From positions 62,001-126,000 of the forward strand of contig NZ_JBIPKE010000013.1 in NCBI RefSeq assembly GCF_044005705.1: a DNA stretch of 64,000 bases. Direction: 5' to 3'. Below the pieces are notes generated by a model that did not search any database, was not told the DNA's origin, and worked only from the letters and a program-made list of their open reading frames with translations. Position numbers and translations under genes: made by a program. This DNA is from Marinoscillum luteum. GTDB taxonomy: Bacteria > Bacteroidota > Bacteroidia > Cytophagales > Cyclobacteriaceae. This document shows, in pieces, positions 27,084-36,143 of this stretch. The stretch's first letter is position 1. The number at the start of each line of letters is the position of its first letter.

Positions 27084-29803
27084 AGCTGAAATTTGTAGTG
27101 GGTTATAGGACCCAGTGGGGTCAGAATGTATATGTGACAGGATCAGCGAAAGAGCTGGGAAAAGGAGATGCAAGACAGGCAGTAAAGATGCAGCCCTCCT
27201 CCGGAGATTTGTGGACAGCAGAGGTAGCGTTCGAATCTACCGGTGATTTCACCTATCACTATTTCTTGAGAGATGAGAGCGGCCAGGAGCATCATGAGTT
27301 TGGTGAGGAACGCAAGTTGCAAGTCAACAAGCACTTTGATAAGATGCACTTGCGGGATTACTGGAGACCACAGCATGCCTTTGAGAACTCACTTTACACG
27401 GCGCCCTTCACCAAAGCATTCTTTGCACGTGGTAAGGCTGTCAAATACAAAGTAGACCTCAAGTCTTCTTCGCATTTTGTGCGCTTGCAATTGCGGGCTC
27501 CACGCATCGGGCGAGATTATCAGATGGCTGTTGTGGGAAGTACCAAATCCCTGGGAGCCTGGGACGAGTCCAAGGCTGTTTTGATGAGTGATGAGGACTT
27601 TCCGGTATGGAAGGTTGATATTCCAACCTCTGCCAAAGAAGTGCCTTTTGAATACAAATTTGTCATTTACAGTCACAAAGAGGGTCGGGTGGTCACCTGG
27701 GAGGGTGGTGATAATAGGTATTTCCCGCTTTATACCTTCTCGAAGGAGTCCAAGCTCATTGTGCATTCTGAGGAGTTTTTTCATTACCCGGTGGGTAATT
27801 GGAAAACTGCCGGAGTAGCCATTCCCGTTTTTTCGCTCAGGTCCAAAGAGGGGTCGGGAGTGGGTGAGTTCACAGATATCAAAAAACTGGTGGACTGGTC
27901 CGTTAAGACAGGATTGAAAGTGGTACAGATACTGCCCGTGAACGATACGGTAGCTACTCATACCTGGGTGGACTCATACCCGTATGCAGCGATCTCGGTA
28001 GAGGCCCTTCATCCGATTTATGCCAACCTCCAGTCCATGGGAAAGCTCAAGGACAAAAAGGTACAGTCGGAGATTGATAAGGAGGCCGCGAGGTTGAATG
28101 CTCTGCCTGAGGTAGACTATGAGGGTGTGATGAAATTGAAAACCCGATTTTTCAAGCTGAGTTTTGAAGAGAAGGGAGCTGCATTTTTGAAGAGCAAGGA
28201 GTTCAAGGACTTTTTCCAAAACAATGAAAACTGGCTGCCTGATTATGCTGCATTTAGCTACTTGCGGGATAAACATGGTACTCCAGATTTCACCCAGTGG
28301 GGGAGTTGTGCCGAGATGAGCAGCGATGCGCTGGAAACTTTCGTGGACCCCAAGCAGAAGCACTACCAGGACATTGCCATCCATTATTACATCCAGTACC
28401 ATCTCGATAAGCAACTGAAGGAGGCTACCGCCTATGCCAGATCTCAGGGTGTGGTGCTGAAGGGAGACATCCCGATAGGGATATATAGAAACTCTGTAGA
28501 TGCCTGGAGACTGCCTCACTTATTCAATATGGACACCCAGGCTGGAGCCCCGCCGGATGACTTTTCTATCTCCGGCCAAAACTGGGGCTTCCCTACCTAC
28601 AATTGGGAGGAAATGGCCAAGGATGACTACCACTGGTGGCGCGATCGCATGGTGAAAATGTCCGAGTACTTTGACGTATTCAGAATTGATCACATCCTTG
28701 GATTTTTCAGGATTTGGGAGATTCCATGGGAGCACGTGGAGGGATTGCTGGGAAGATTTAACCCAGCACTCCCAGTTCACTTAAACGAGCTTAGAGATCG
28801 TGGAATCAATTTTGACTATGATCGCTTTTGCCGACCATATATCAGGAGGCACATGATCTATGATATTTTTGGAAACTACGCTGATCTGGTACTGGAAGAA
28901 TACCTCCATGAATATAAGGCTGGATGCTATGCACTCAAAGAGCCTTTTGATACCCAAAGAAAAATCAAAGCTCACTTCGACGAACTGGTGGATAATGATC
29001 CCGAGAGCAAGGATTTCAATATATGGATCAGAAACAGCCTCTACAGACTTCATAGTGAGGTACTGTTTCTGGAGGCTCCTCTTTCGGATGGCCAGGCATT
29101 TAATCCCCGAATCGGCCTGCACAATACCTACTCCTATGGTGAGTTGGATTACGACACTCAGCAAAGGGTAGATCAACTGTACGTCCACTTTTTTTATCAG
29201 CGGCACAATGATTTTTGGAGGGAAAGTGCCATGCGCAAACTTCCCATGCTGAAAGGGGCAACTGATATGCTCATCTGCGGAGAGGATCTGGGGATGGTGC
29301 CAGCCAGTGTGCCCGGTGTAATGAGTGAATTACAAATCCTCAGTCTGGCCATTCAGCGAATGCCCAATGATGACAGAGAGTTCTGGCATCCTGCGGATAC
29401 GCCGTATCTGAGTGTGACCAGTACGGGCAGCCATGATATGACTACATTGAGAGAATGGTGGCAGGAGGACGATAAGCAGACCCAGCGGTTTTACAATCAG
29501 ATTTTGGGACAACAGGGTAAAGCTCCCTACTTCTGTGAGCCATGGGTGGCTCATCAGGTGATCAATCAGCACCTGCATTCACCAAGTATGCTGGCTATAT
29601 TTCCTATTCAGGACCTCATTGCCATGGATGGTGCTCTGCGATCTGATACACCAGAGAAAGAACGCATCAATGTGCCCGCTAATCCTCAGCATTACTGGAA
29701 GTATCGCTTTCATATGAATATGGAAGATCTGCTTCAGGAAGAAGGATTCAACTCTTTTCTCCGTCAGCTGATCGATCAGGGTGGGCGAAGTGCCGATTAT
29801 TGA
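27080..29803 (+). CDS. malQ: 4-alpha-glucanotransferase (GH77) with two CBM20 domains
   Basis: A 907-residue amylomaltase that transfers alpha-1,4-glucan chains between maltodextrins. Seen: two N-terminal starch-binding CBM20 domains (about 1-95 and 120-225; the second with SLGAWDESKAV), then a GH77 domain starting near 235 (GVAIPVFSLRS, GVGEFTDIKKLVDW). The expected catalytic residues are D537 (FRIDHILGFFR), E735 (CGEDLGMVP) and D786 (SHDMTTLREWW). No signal peptide. The tandem CBM20-GH77 layout is that of plant DPE2-like enzymes, also found in Bacteroidota. ATG 27080 overlaps the stop of the transporter gene. It turns imported maltodextrins into chains usable by central metabolism. Confidence 0.95.
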   Translation: MKLKFVVGYRTQWGQNVYVTGSAKELGKGDARQAVKMQPSSGDLWTAEVAFESTGDFTYHYFLRDESGQEHHEFGEERKLQVNKHFDKMHLRDYWRPQHAFENSLYTAPFTKAFFARGKAVKYKVDLKSSSHFVRLQLRAPRIGRDYQMAVVGSTKSLGAWDESKAVLMSDEDFPVWKVDIPTSAKEVPFEYKFVIYSHKEGRVVTWEGGDNRYFPLYTFSKESKLIVHSEEFFHYPVGNWKTAGVAIPVFSLRSKEGSGVGEFTDIKKLVDWSVKTGLKVVQILPVNDTVATHTWVDSYPYAAISVEALHPIYANLQSMGKLKDKKVQSEIDKEAARLNALPEVDYEGVMKLKTRFFKLSFEEKGAAFLKSKEFKDFFQNNENWLPDYAAFSYLRDKHGTPDFTQWGSCAEMSSDALETFVDPKQKHYQDIAIHYYIQYHLDKQLKEATAYARSQGVVLKGDIPIGIYRNSVDAWRLPHLFNMDTQAGAPPDDFSISGQNWGFPTYNWEEMAKDDYHWWRDRMVKMSEYFDVFRIDHILGFFRIWEIPWEHVEGLLGRFNPALPVHLNELRDRGINFDYDRFCRPYIRRHMIYDIFGNYADLVLEEYLHEYKAGCYALKEPFDTQRKIKAHFDELVDNDPESKDFNIWIRNSLYRLHSEVLFLEAPLSDGQAFNPRIGLHNTYSYGELDYDTQQRVDQLYVHFFYQRHNDFWRESAMRKLPMLKGATDMLICGEDLGMVPASVPGVMSELQILSLAIQRMPNDDREFWHPADTPYLSVTSTGSHDMTTLREWWQEDDKQTQRFYNQILGQQGKAPYFCEPWVAHQVINQHLHSPSMLAIFPIQDLIAMDGALRSDTPEKERINVPANPQHYWKYRFHMNMEDLLQEEGFNSFLRQLIDQGGRSADY

Positions 29804-29822
29804 CGCGCTACGTCCAACGGTT

Positions 29823-29860
29823 TTTAGTGATGATGTGTCATAAGGCATATCATCACTAAA
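29823..29860. other. Long perfect hairpin in the leader of the LVIVD operon
   Basis: tttagtgatgat (29823-29834) pairs perfectly with atcatcactaaa (29849-29860); the loop can extend the stem by four more pairs. It lies 19 bases after the GH77 stop and 12 bases before the next start codon. There is a T-run before it but none after, so as a plus-strand terminator it is imperfect. It may act as a terminator, an insulator or a leader structure. Confidence 0.6.
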
Positions 29861-29872
29861 CACTGACCCATC

Positions 29873-30397
29873 ATGCGTTACACACTTTTACTCCTCTCGA
29901 TGCTGGTCCTGGCCTGTGGTCCGGACGACTTCCATCCTGATTTCAATCAGGAGTCAACTATGGGTTTCAGACCCATCTATGCAGACAGCTCCGAACTAAA
30001 CATAGGTCTTGAAAGTGCCAGAAACATCGTTTCGGCAGGAAAGATCTACAGCTATGGCAACCTCCTTCTGGTCAACGAAGTAGGCAAAGGGCTCCACGTC
30101 TACGACAATACTGATCCCAGAAAGCCGGTGAATAAGTTTTTTGTGACCATACCGGGCAACCATGATATGGCTATGAAAGACGGGGTGCTCTATGCGGATA
30201 ATTATGACGATCTCCTCGCTTTGCAGGTTTCCAGCGATACGGTGATCATTTTGAAGCGTCTGGAGGATGTGATCGGATTTACAGCTGAGTTCCCATCACA
30301 AAACAATGTCTATTTTGAATGTGTGGAAGAGGGTAAGGGAATAGTGGTAGGTTGGGAACAAACCATGATTGAAAAACCTAAATGCTACAAGCCATGA
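29873..30397 (+). CDS. Short LVIVD-repeat-like lipoprotein
   Basis: This 174-residue protein has a lipobox at Cys15 (LVLAC) and beta-propeller-like repeats of the LVIVD type (NLLLVNEVGKGLHVYDNTDPRKP, about 63-85; DGVLYADNYDDLLALQVS). Such proteins are found in Bacteroidota as surface lipoproteins of unknown role. At 174 residues it holds only about two to three repeats, too few for a full propeller, so it may complete a fold with its neighbour. Its stop overlaps the ATG of the next gene (ATGA at 30394). The C-terminal part has two cysteines (YFECVEEG, KCYKP) that may form a disulfide. Function unknown. Confidence 0.78.
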   Translation: MRYTLLLLSMLVLACGPDDFHPDFNQESTMGFRPIYADSSELNIGLESARNIVSAGKIYSYGNLLLVNEVGKGLHVYDNTDPRKPVNKFFVTIPGNHDMAMKDGVLYADNYDDLLALQVSSDTVIILKRLEDVIGFTAEFPSQNNVYFECVEEGKGIVVGWEQTMIEKPKCYKP

Positions 30398-31137
30398 GAA
30401 AGCTCCTTTTATTACTCGTAGTATCTTTTTGCTGGTCTTGTACCGATGAGAGTGGAGATGTAGGCTTCATCGATGGAGGAGGTGTTGGTGTGGGTGGTTC
30501 TACTGCTCGTTTTGCCATCAATGGTGAATTCCTTTACATCGTCAGCAACACCGATCTGAAGGTTATCAATATCAGCAGTGTAGCCGACCCACAGTATCAG
30601 AGCTCCACTCCAATTGGCTCTGGTATAGAAACGATTTTTGGTTTCAAAGGAAACCTGTTTATTGGCGGACAGAGCGGAATGAAAATCTACACCGTGGATG
30701 CCCTTGGAAGACCTACCTACCGATCGGAATTTGTCCATCGCACGGCCTGCGATCCGGTCATCGCCAATGATCAATATGCATATGTCACTACCAGATCAGG
30801 AGAGGGATGCAATAACACCCTTTTTGAGGCCAATAGGTTGGTAACACTCGATGTATCGAACCTGGATAATCCATTTGATGTGGATCAGCAGCAGATGATC
30901 AATCCTCGTGGGTTGGCGTTTTTCAAGGGTGACCTCTTTGTAGCAGAAGGGGCTAGCGGGCTAAAGCAGTTTAGTCTGGAGGATCCGGCACATCCCGTAT
31001 TGATTCATTTCCATACAGAGATAGCGGCAAACGATATGATCGCACTTGAAAACACCATGATCATCACCAGAGATGATGGGATCTATCAGTTTGGATGCGT
31101 GGATGAAGACCTGGAGTTATTCAGTCCAATTCAATGA
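30394..31137 (+). CDS. LVIVD-repeat-like lipoprotein
   Basis: A 247-residue lipoprotein with a Cys16 lipobox (CWSC), a glycine-rich linker (FIDGGGVGVGGS) and about four LVIVD-type propeller repeats (LYIVSNTDLKVINISSVADPQ, NLFIGGQSGMKIYTVD, LVTLDVSNLDNP, LFVAEGASGLKQFSLEDPAHPV). A frame from 30382 is open, but ATG 30394 overlaps the stop of the previous gene and starts the signal peptide (MRKLLLLLVVSFCWSC). Its own stop again overlaps the next start (ATGA at 31134). Expected outside the cytoplasm, at the outer membrane. It is not a frameshifted continuation of the previous gene, as each has its own lipoprotein signal. Function unknown. Confidence 0.8.
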   Translation: MRKLLLLLVVSFCWSCTDESGDVGFIDGGGVGVGGSTARFAINGEFLYIVSNTDLKVINISSVADPQYQSSTPIGSGIETIFGFKGNLFIGGQSGMKIYTVDALGRPTYRSEFVHRTACDPVIANDQYAYVTTRSGEGCNNTLFEANRLVTLDVSNLDNPFDVDQQQMINPRGLAFFKGDLFVAEGASGLKQFSLEDPAHPVLIHFHTEIAANDMIALENTMIITRDDGIYQFGCVDEDLELFSPIQ

Positions 31138-31823
31138 AAAGGTATCTGCTTTTAAGCTTGCTCCCGCTCTTTGCGGCGAGCTTGTATGCCCAGTATCAGG
31201 AGCCTCAGAAGGAAGATCATCCCCTGACTGCAAATCGATTGATCCTGAAGGGAGATTTTGCCAATGCTGTGAATCCCAAGGATCCATCCGTGCTATTGTC
31301 ATTAGAATATCAATTTCGCACCTGGGTGAGCTTCATCCAGGAAGTGGGAGTGGTGGCTGCGGTGCGTAGCGAAGAGTCTGTGGGAGATGAATATTTGGGG
31401 TTTAAGGCCCGCGAAGAGCTACGCTTTTATTATCAACCCGGAAGCTCGGAGGAAGCCCTTTGGTACTTTAGTGTCAATGCAATGTATCGGTATCTGAAGG
31501 TAGACGAGCCCGTGACTGTAGGCTATGGATGTACCTCAGGCTGGACCGGCTCGTGTGATTATCTCAGGTTTTATGATGAAGAGACTAGTTCACATCGATA
31601 TGGAGGTGGGTTCCGGATGGGGATCAGCAAAAGTGTAAGTCCTCGTCTGACACTGGAAGGTGACATTGGCCTGAACATGATGTATCTACTTCTGAACCGA
31701 AGGCAAGAGGACAATGTAACCTACTTCTTTCGAGATGATTTTTTCTTCAATAACGAAAAGGGTCTGAGATTACAGCCTACTTTGTCGGCAAAAGTGGGCT
31801 ATGTACTGATGAAGAGACCCTAG
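31134..31823 (+). CDS. Secreted beta-barrel-like protein, unknown
   Basis: This 229-residue protein has a signal peptide (1-20, ending LYAQ) and alternating polar and hydrophobic strands (VLLSLEYQFRTWVSFIQEVGVVAAV, ALWYFSVNAMYRYLKV, GGGFRMGISKSVSPRLTLEGDIGLNMMY) that suggest a small outer-membrane barrel of about eight strands; it ends LSAKVGYVLMKRP. Start ATG 31134 overlaps the previous stop. Third gene of a tightly coupled operon with two LVIVD-like lipoproteins, so the three products may form one outer-membrane complex; that is inference. It ends 1 base from the convergent gene at 31825, with no room for a terminator. Confidence 0.75.
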   Translation: MKRYLLLSLLPLFAASLYAQYQEPQKEDHPLTANRLILKGDFANAVNPKDPSVLLSLEYQFRTWVSFIQEVGVVAAVRSEESVGDEYLGFKAREELRFYYQPGSSEEALWYFSVNAMYRYLKVDEPVTVGYGCTSGWTGSCDYLRFYDEETSSHRYGGGFRMGISKSVSPRLTLEGDIGLNMMYLLLNRRQEDNVTYFFRDDFFFNNEKGLRLQPTLSAKVGYVLMKRP

Positions 31824-31824
31824 C

Positions 31825-32619
31825 CTAATAATCCCTGACAATATTGGCTGACCGGTCAAAATGCATGAGCAGCCAGTTCCAGATTTCCATGGGGTTGTAC
31901 TGCTTTTGTATGCCGGGAAACTGGTTGTGGAGCCTTACAATCACCTGGTCATATTGCTGACTGTTGAGGTGGTAGAGTTCACAAAGTTTCTGTTTGACAG
32001 AATCTTGCACGATGAATTTCTGGTAGGTGATCGTTTCACGGGTCTCCTTATAGGCTTCCACTGCCTGACGTTTTTCCCTCTCGTCCCTACTGAAGTAGGT
32101 GATGGGGCCGTAGATGGTGACCGCTGGTACAGGCACACCACCTACCCCTGTGGCTCCAAACCCTACATCACCTGGCTGAATGCCATCTGTCTTTTCCGTA
32201 ATACTCACCCCGGGAATGATGATAGGTTCGCCATGAACATTCAGAGGCACCCGATAATTGGGGTCTGCATAAATGGTAATGGACGGTAGTAAAATGGAGT
32301 CCTCAGGCAGGGTGATTTTCAGGTAATTCACCAGATGAACGGAGTTGACCGGAAGGGTAAGGGATTGGTACCCAACATAAGAGAAAAGCAAGGTGTCCCC
32401 CTTTTTGGCGGTCACCTTGAAGTTGCCATGGATGTCACTGACTTTTCCCAGACCCATGGTTTGATTGTACACATGGCAGAAGCCCACCGGTTCCTCGCTT
32501 TCGTTGAGAACGGTCCCTGAGATCACATGCTGAGCTGATATGCTTGTGAAATGAAATAATAAAATGGCATAAAACCAGTTTTTCACGTAGCAAAGAAACA
32601 CAGAATGATGCAGAAACAT
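31825..32619 (-). CDS. CarboxypepD_reg-like domain protein
   Basis: A 264-residue exported protein. Seen: a hydrophobic signal (FYAILLFHFTSISAQ, about 15-29), then a CarboxypepD_reg-like beta-sandwich (about 32-108: ISGTVLNESEEPVGFCHVYNQ, LLFSYVGYQSLTLPV), the domain usually found at the front of SusC-type transporters, and a charged helical C-terminal part (about 175-264) with no family I know. There is no plug or barrel, so it is not a broken transporter as such; stand-alone proteins of this kind are common in Bacteroidota. Start ATG 32619 or an internal start could be used. Role unknown. Confidence 0.78.
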   Translation of the reverse strand: MFLHHSVFLCYVKNWFYAILLFHFTSISAQHVISGTVLNESEEPVGFCHVYNQTMGLGKVSDIHGNFKVTAKKGDTLLFSYVGYQSLTLPVNSVHLVNYLKITLPEDSILLPSITIYADPNYRVPLNVHGEPIIIPGVSITEKTDGIQPGDVGFGATGVGGVPVPAVTIYGPITYFSRDEREKRQAVEAYKETRETITYQKFIVQDSVKQKLCELYHLNSQQYDQVIVRLHNQFPGIQKQYNPMEIWNWLLMHFDRSANIVRDY

Positions 32620-32706
32620 TTTTGCTCAACAGCCATTTTAACAAATATTATGAAGTTACTTTTTACCGAACGGATGTAACTTTCTCATGATTTAAACGAC
32701 AGTCCC

Positions 32707-35016
32707 ATGATTCAGTCCGATTATTTAAAGGAAAACCCGTTTCTCTTCTCTTTTGTGCCCATGTTTTACATGGTGTGGGCCGATGCCATTCTCACACCCA
32801 GTGAGATACTGAAGATTAGAGAGCTGATAGAGCAGCAGGTCTGGATTACTCAGAAGGAGCGGACCTTTTTACTCTCGCACCTGGATCCTCAAAACCCACC
32901 GTCACCCGGCCAGCTGAAGGAATGGCTCTTCGAAATCAGGCGGGTTTCTCAGGACCTCACTCCCCAGATGAAGCGCAGCTTGGTCGATATTGGCATTGAA
33001 TTGGCCCGGTTAAATGCCAGAAATCAGGATGACAAGACTTTGGAGGCAGCCAGGGCTCCACTTACCGATATTGAGGAGGCGCTGGGGATTCTCTCCAGGG
33101 AGGCGGCCTTTCATCTGAGATCACAGGAGCGTACCACCCAGACCGGGGGACAGCAAACAGAGGCTAGTTTTGATCTTAATAAGATGAGTGAACTGCTGGA
33201 TGGAAAAAACCGGGTGGTGATCAGAAAGGTCAAGACGATACTTTCCGATCCGGAGTTTGAATATTATAAGGGAGAAAGTACTGCAGAGTATCGGGAGCAG
33301 GTTCTGAAATGGTGCCAGTACCTGGCAGATCAGGGCTTTGGAGGCATGGCATACCCGGAGGCCTTTGGAGGTCAGGGTGATATGGCCAGTTATTTTGCCA
33401 TCATGGAAACGCTTTCTTATCACGACCTGAGCATGGTTATCAAGTTTGGCGTGCAGTTTGGGCTATGGGGGATGAGTGTCTACTTTTTGGGTACAGAAAA
33501 GCACCATCAGCAGTATCTCAAAGATATCGGTACATTGAAACTTCCGGGCTGTTTTGCAATGACCGAGACCGGGCATGGGTCCAATGTGAAAGGGATAGAG
33601 ACCACCGCCACTTACCATCACAAGACCAAAACCCTTGTGATCAATACGCCGCACCATGGTGCCGGCAAAGAATATATTGGGAATGCCGCCGTGCATGGCC
33701 AAATGGCCACAGTTTTTGCCAAACTGATTATCGATGAGGTAGACTATGGTGTGAATGCCTTTGTGGTGCCACTGCGCGATTCGGATGGTCATACAGTAAG
33801 TGGGGTGATCATAGAAGATTGCGGGCCAAAAATGGGCCTCAATGGTGTCGATAATGGCCGAATTTGGTTTGACGAAGTGGTAATCCCTGTAGAGAATATG
33901 CTGGACAAGTTTGCATCTATCGATGCAGATGGAAAATTCAAAAGCCCGATTACCAGTGATAACAGGCGATTTTTTACCATGTTGGGTACCTTAGTGGGGG
34001 GTAGAATTGGCATTCCTCGCTCTGGTCTTAGCGCTATGAAAACAGGGTTGACCATAGCCATCAGATATGGAGACACGCGTCGGCAGTTTGGGCCTGAGAA
34101 TGGCTCCGAGGTGCCCATTCTGAATTACCGCACCCATCAGCGCAGGCTGATGCCCCTACTGGCTGAGAGCTACGCCATCCATTTTTCATTGCAGTACCTC
34201 ACTAATCGTTTTTTGAGCCGAAGTGAGGAGGATATGCAGGAAATAGAGGCGATGGCCGCAGGGTTGAAATCATTTGCTACCTGGCGAACGACCCATGCCC
34301 TGCAGGAGTGCAGGGAGGCTTGCGGGGGTAAGGGCTACCTATCCGAAAATCGCATAGACAGACTCAAAAATGATACTGACGTGTACACCACTTTTGAAGG
34401 TGATAACACCGTGCTGATGCAGCTTGTAGCCAAAAGCCGGTTGTCAGAGTTTAAGAAGGAGTTCTCTGATATCAACCTTTTTGGAGTGCTCAGCTATGTG
34501 GCGTCTCAGGCAAAAACCAGTCTCTCAGAAATGAACCCGCTTACGGTGCGTAACACGGACCCTGAGCACCTGCTGGATTTTGAGTTTTATCTGAATGCTT
34601 TCAGATATCGTGAACGGGACATTCTCACTTCTGCAGCACGGCGCATCAAGAAGCATCTGGACAATGGTATGGATTCTTTTGATGCTTTCAATCAAACGCA
34701 GTACCATATGGTGAATGTGGGCTTTGCCTATATCGAGCGGCTAATCCTTGAACAATTTATCGCTCAGGTGAAGAAGACCGAAGATGAGGGCTGCAAGATG
34801 ATCCTGACCAAGTTGTGTCAGCTTTTTGCATTGTCTCAGATGGAGAAAAACAAGGGCTGGTACCTGGAACATGATTACATGGCAGGAGTGAAGACCAAGG
34901 CGATTCGTAAAATGATCAACCAGCTTTGCCTGGAGGTAAGGGAAAATGCAGTGCCACTGGTCAATGCCTTCGAGATCCCAGAGAGCTGTCTGGCTGCGCC
35001 CATTGCCATGAAATGA
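32707..35016 (+). CDS. Acyl-CoA oxidase/dehydrogenase with N-terminal helical domain
   Basis: A 769-residue flavoenzyme expected to oxidise acyl-CoA to trans-2-enoyl-CoA. Seen: an extra helical N-terminal domain (about 1-150; WADAILTPSEILKIRELI is reminiscent of TerB-like folds), then the acyl-CoA oxidase body (GFGGMAYPEAFGGQGDM, CFAMTETGHGSN, about 280-291), CREACGGKGYLSENRIDRLK and TTFEGDNTVLMQ with the expected catalytic Glu564. These motifs fit the oxidase type (as in peroxisomal enzymes) better than the shorter 380-residue dehydrogenases. Cytosolic; no signal peptide. Its stop touches the stop of the convergent DinB gene. Whether oxygen or an electron-transfer flavoprotein is the acceptor cannot be read from sequence. 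Confidence 0.88.
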   Translation: MIQSDYLKENPFLFSFVPMFYMVWADAILTPSEILKIRELIEQQVWITQKERTFLLSHLDPQNPPSPGQLKEWLFEIRRVSQDLTPQMKRSLVDIGIELARLNARNQDDKTLEAARAPLTDIEEALGILSREAAFHLRSQERTTQTGGQQTEASFDLNKMSELLDGKNRVVIRKVKTILSDPEFEYYKGESTAEYREQVLKWCQYLADQGFGGMAYPEAFGGQGDMASYFAIMETLSYHDLSMVIKFGVQFGLWGMSVYFLGTEKHHQQYLKDIGTLKLPGCFAMTETGHGSNVKGIETTATYHHKTKTLVINTPHHGAGKEYIGNAAVHGQMATVFAKLIIDEVDYGVNAFVVPLRDSDGHTVSGVIIEDCGPKMGLNGVDNGRIWFDEVVIPVENMLDKFASIDADGKFKSPITSDNRRFFTMLGTLVGGRIGIPRSGLSAMKTGLTIAIRYGDTRRQFGPENGSEVPILNYRTHQRRLMPLLAESYAIHFSLQYLTNRFLSRSEEDMQEIEAMAAGLKSFATWRTTHALQECREACGGKGYLSENRIDRLKNDTDVYTTFEGDNTVLMQLVAKSRLSEFKKEFSDINLFGVLSYVASQAKTSLSEMNPLTVRNTDPEHLLDFEFYLNAFRYRERDILTSAARRIKKHLDNGMDSFDAFNQTQYHMVNVGFAYIERLILEQFIAQVKKTEDEGCKMILTKLCQLFALSQMEKNKGWYLEHDYMAGVKTKAIRKMINQLCLEVRENAVPLVNAFEIPESCLAAPIAMK

Positions 35017-35466
35017 TCAATGCACGCGTCTGATCTGAAGGATATGATGTTCCATGTGTTCCACATAGTCAGTCATCAGAAACCTCAGGTCAGAAGCGCT
35101 GTTATCTGCAAATCGAATTTCATAGGATAACGTAGCATCGGTTTGGGCTGCTATGATGATTCCAATGCGGCGATTGAGTGATTTCCAAAGTACGAGCAAT
35201 TCCTGCAAATCAGCATGCTGATAATCATTGGCTCGCACCAGATCATCCTGACGGTAGTTTCTGATCACATAAGGTTTCTCTGCATACTGAATCTCGGTAA
35301 ATCGCTGCAGATTGTTGATGGCTGAATCGATCAGGTGTCCAAGGATCTCCCTTTTAGACCATTTATTAGGCGCTGGCTTTTGTGAAAGTACTTCTTCTGA
35401 GCAGCTGGTCAGATAGGCCTCAGTTTGCACCAGAAGGCGCTCAAGTTTTTGTATGCTATCGTTCAT
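35017..35466 (-). CDS. DinB-family protein
   Basis: A 149-residue four-helix-bundle protein of the DinB/YfiT superfamily. Seen: KPAPNKWSKREILGHLIDSA with a histidine (His45 region) and VEHMEHHILQIRRVH at the C-terminus, together supplying the usual three-His metal site. Members are often metal-dependent hydrolases or thiol transferases, but the role of most, including this one, is unknown. It starts 12 bases after the stop of the NTF2-like gene, forming a two-gene unit. Confidence 0.88.
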   Translation of the reverse strand: MNDSIQKLERLLVQTEAYLTSCSEEVLSQKPAPNKWSKREILGHLIDSAINNLQRFTEIQYAEKPYVIRNYRQDDLVRANDYQHADLQELLVLWKSLNRRIGIIIAAQTDATLSYEIRFADNSASDLRFLMTDYVEHMEHHILQIRRVH

Positions 35467-35478
35467 ACATCTATGGTT

Positions 35479-35943
35479 TTAGTCCAGGCTGGCTTCAAAT
35501 TTAGCCAGGAGCCCGACTGTTTTGGCATTCAATTTCTTTTTGAAAAAACCGCTCCATCCGATAAGAAATCCAGAAAAACCCATGGCCTGACGTGCCCATC
35601 GGTATAAGGGGAAATGATCGGTATGTTGGATGATTTTGCCGTCCTTCAGGAGGAAACTCGCTTCAATGATGTTGTGAACACGCCTGCCCGTCTGGCTAAA
35701 GGTGTAGTGCGCTTCCCAGTGCGCTTTTCCTTTCTCTTCGTCTTCTTCTATTCCCGAAAAAACAACCAAAAAGTCTTTGCCGGTCTGAGTCTTACAAAGC
35801 ATCCGCCACATGTTGCAGGCATGCTCACCTTTGAGTACTCCAAATGCCGGATCTTCGAAGGTAACATCCGGATGATAGCATTCAGCCATGGCTTCTGCGT
35901 CCAGCTTCCTGAAGGCTTCATAAAATTGGAGGATTACATTCAT
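35479..35943 (-). CDS. NTF2/SnoaL-like protein
   Basis: A 154-residue protein of the NTF2-like (SnoaL) fold. Seen: the N-terminal helix (ILQFYEAFRKLDAEAMAECYHPDVTFEDPAFG, about residues 4-35), a conserved His/Asp pattern, and the closing strand IIQHTDHFPLYRWARQAMGF. Members include isomerases and hydrolases as well as non-enzymatic binders; no specific reaction can be assigned. It is first in a two-gene unit with the DinB gene. Start ATG 35943 is the only good one. The 200 bases upstream to 36143 are AT-rich and hold the divergent start region of the large surface protein; I see nothing specific in them. Confidence 0.85.
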   Translation of the reverse strand: MNVILQFYEAFRKLDAEAMAECYHPDVTFEDPAFGVLKGEHACNMWRMLCKTQTGKDFLVVFSGIEEDEEKGKAHWEAHYTFSQTGRRVHNIIEASFLLKDGKIIQHTDHFPLYRWARQAMGFSGFLIGWSGFFKKKLNAKTVGLLAKFEASLD

Positions 35944-36143
35944 TCTTTTTTGTTTGAAAGTTAATTCTTTAACCGATGAGAATTGCTGGTTAGAAGATTA
36001 TAAAATTCATGATTAATAGCTTTGGTGAGGTATGTGCAAGTACTATTGATCTTTTGAAAAATTGGTTATTTCGTTAATTTCTTCTTTGATATAGGCGCTT
36101 GTTATTCTAATTTGAAGAAGAATTTGCATTTTTTCAGCAAACA

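Noticed and set aside
29873..31137. One LVIVD gene split by a frameshift
   Set aside because: Each part has its own lipoprotein signal and the junction is a standard ATGA overlap, so they are two genes.
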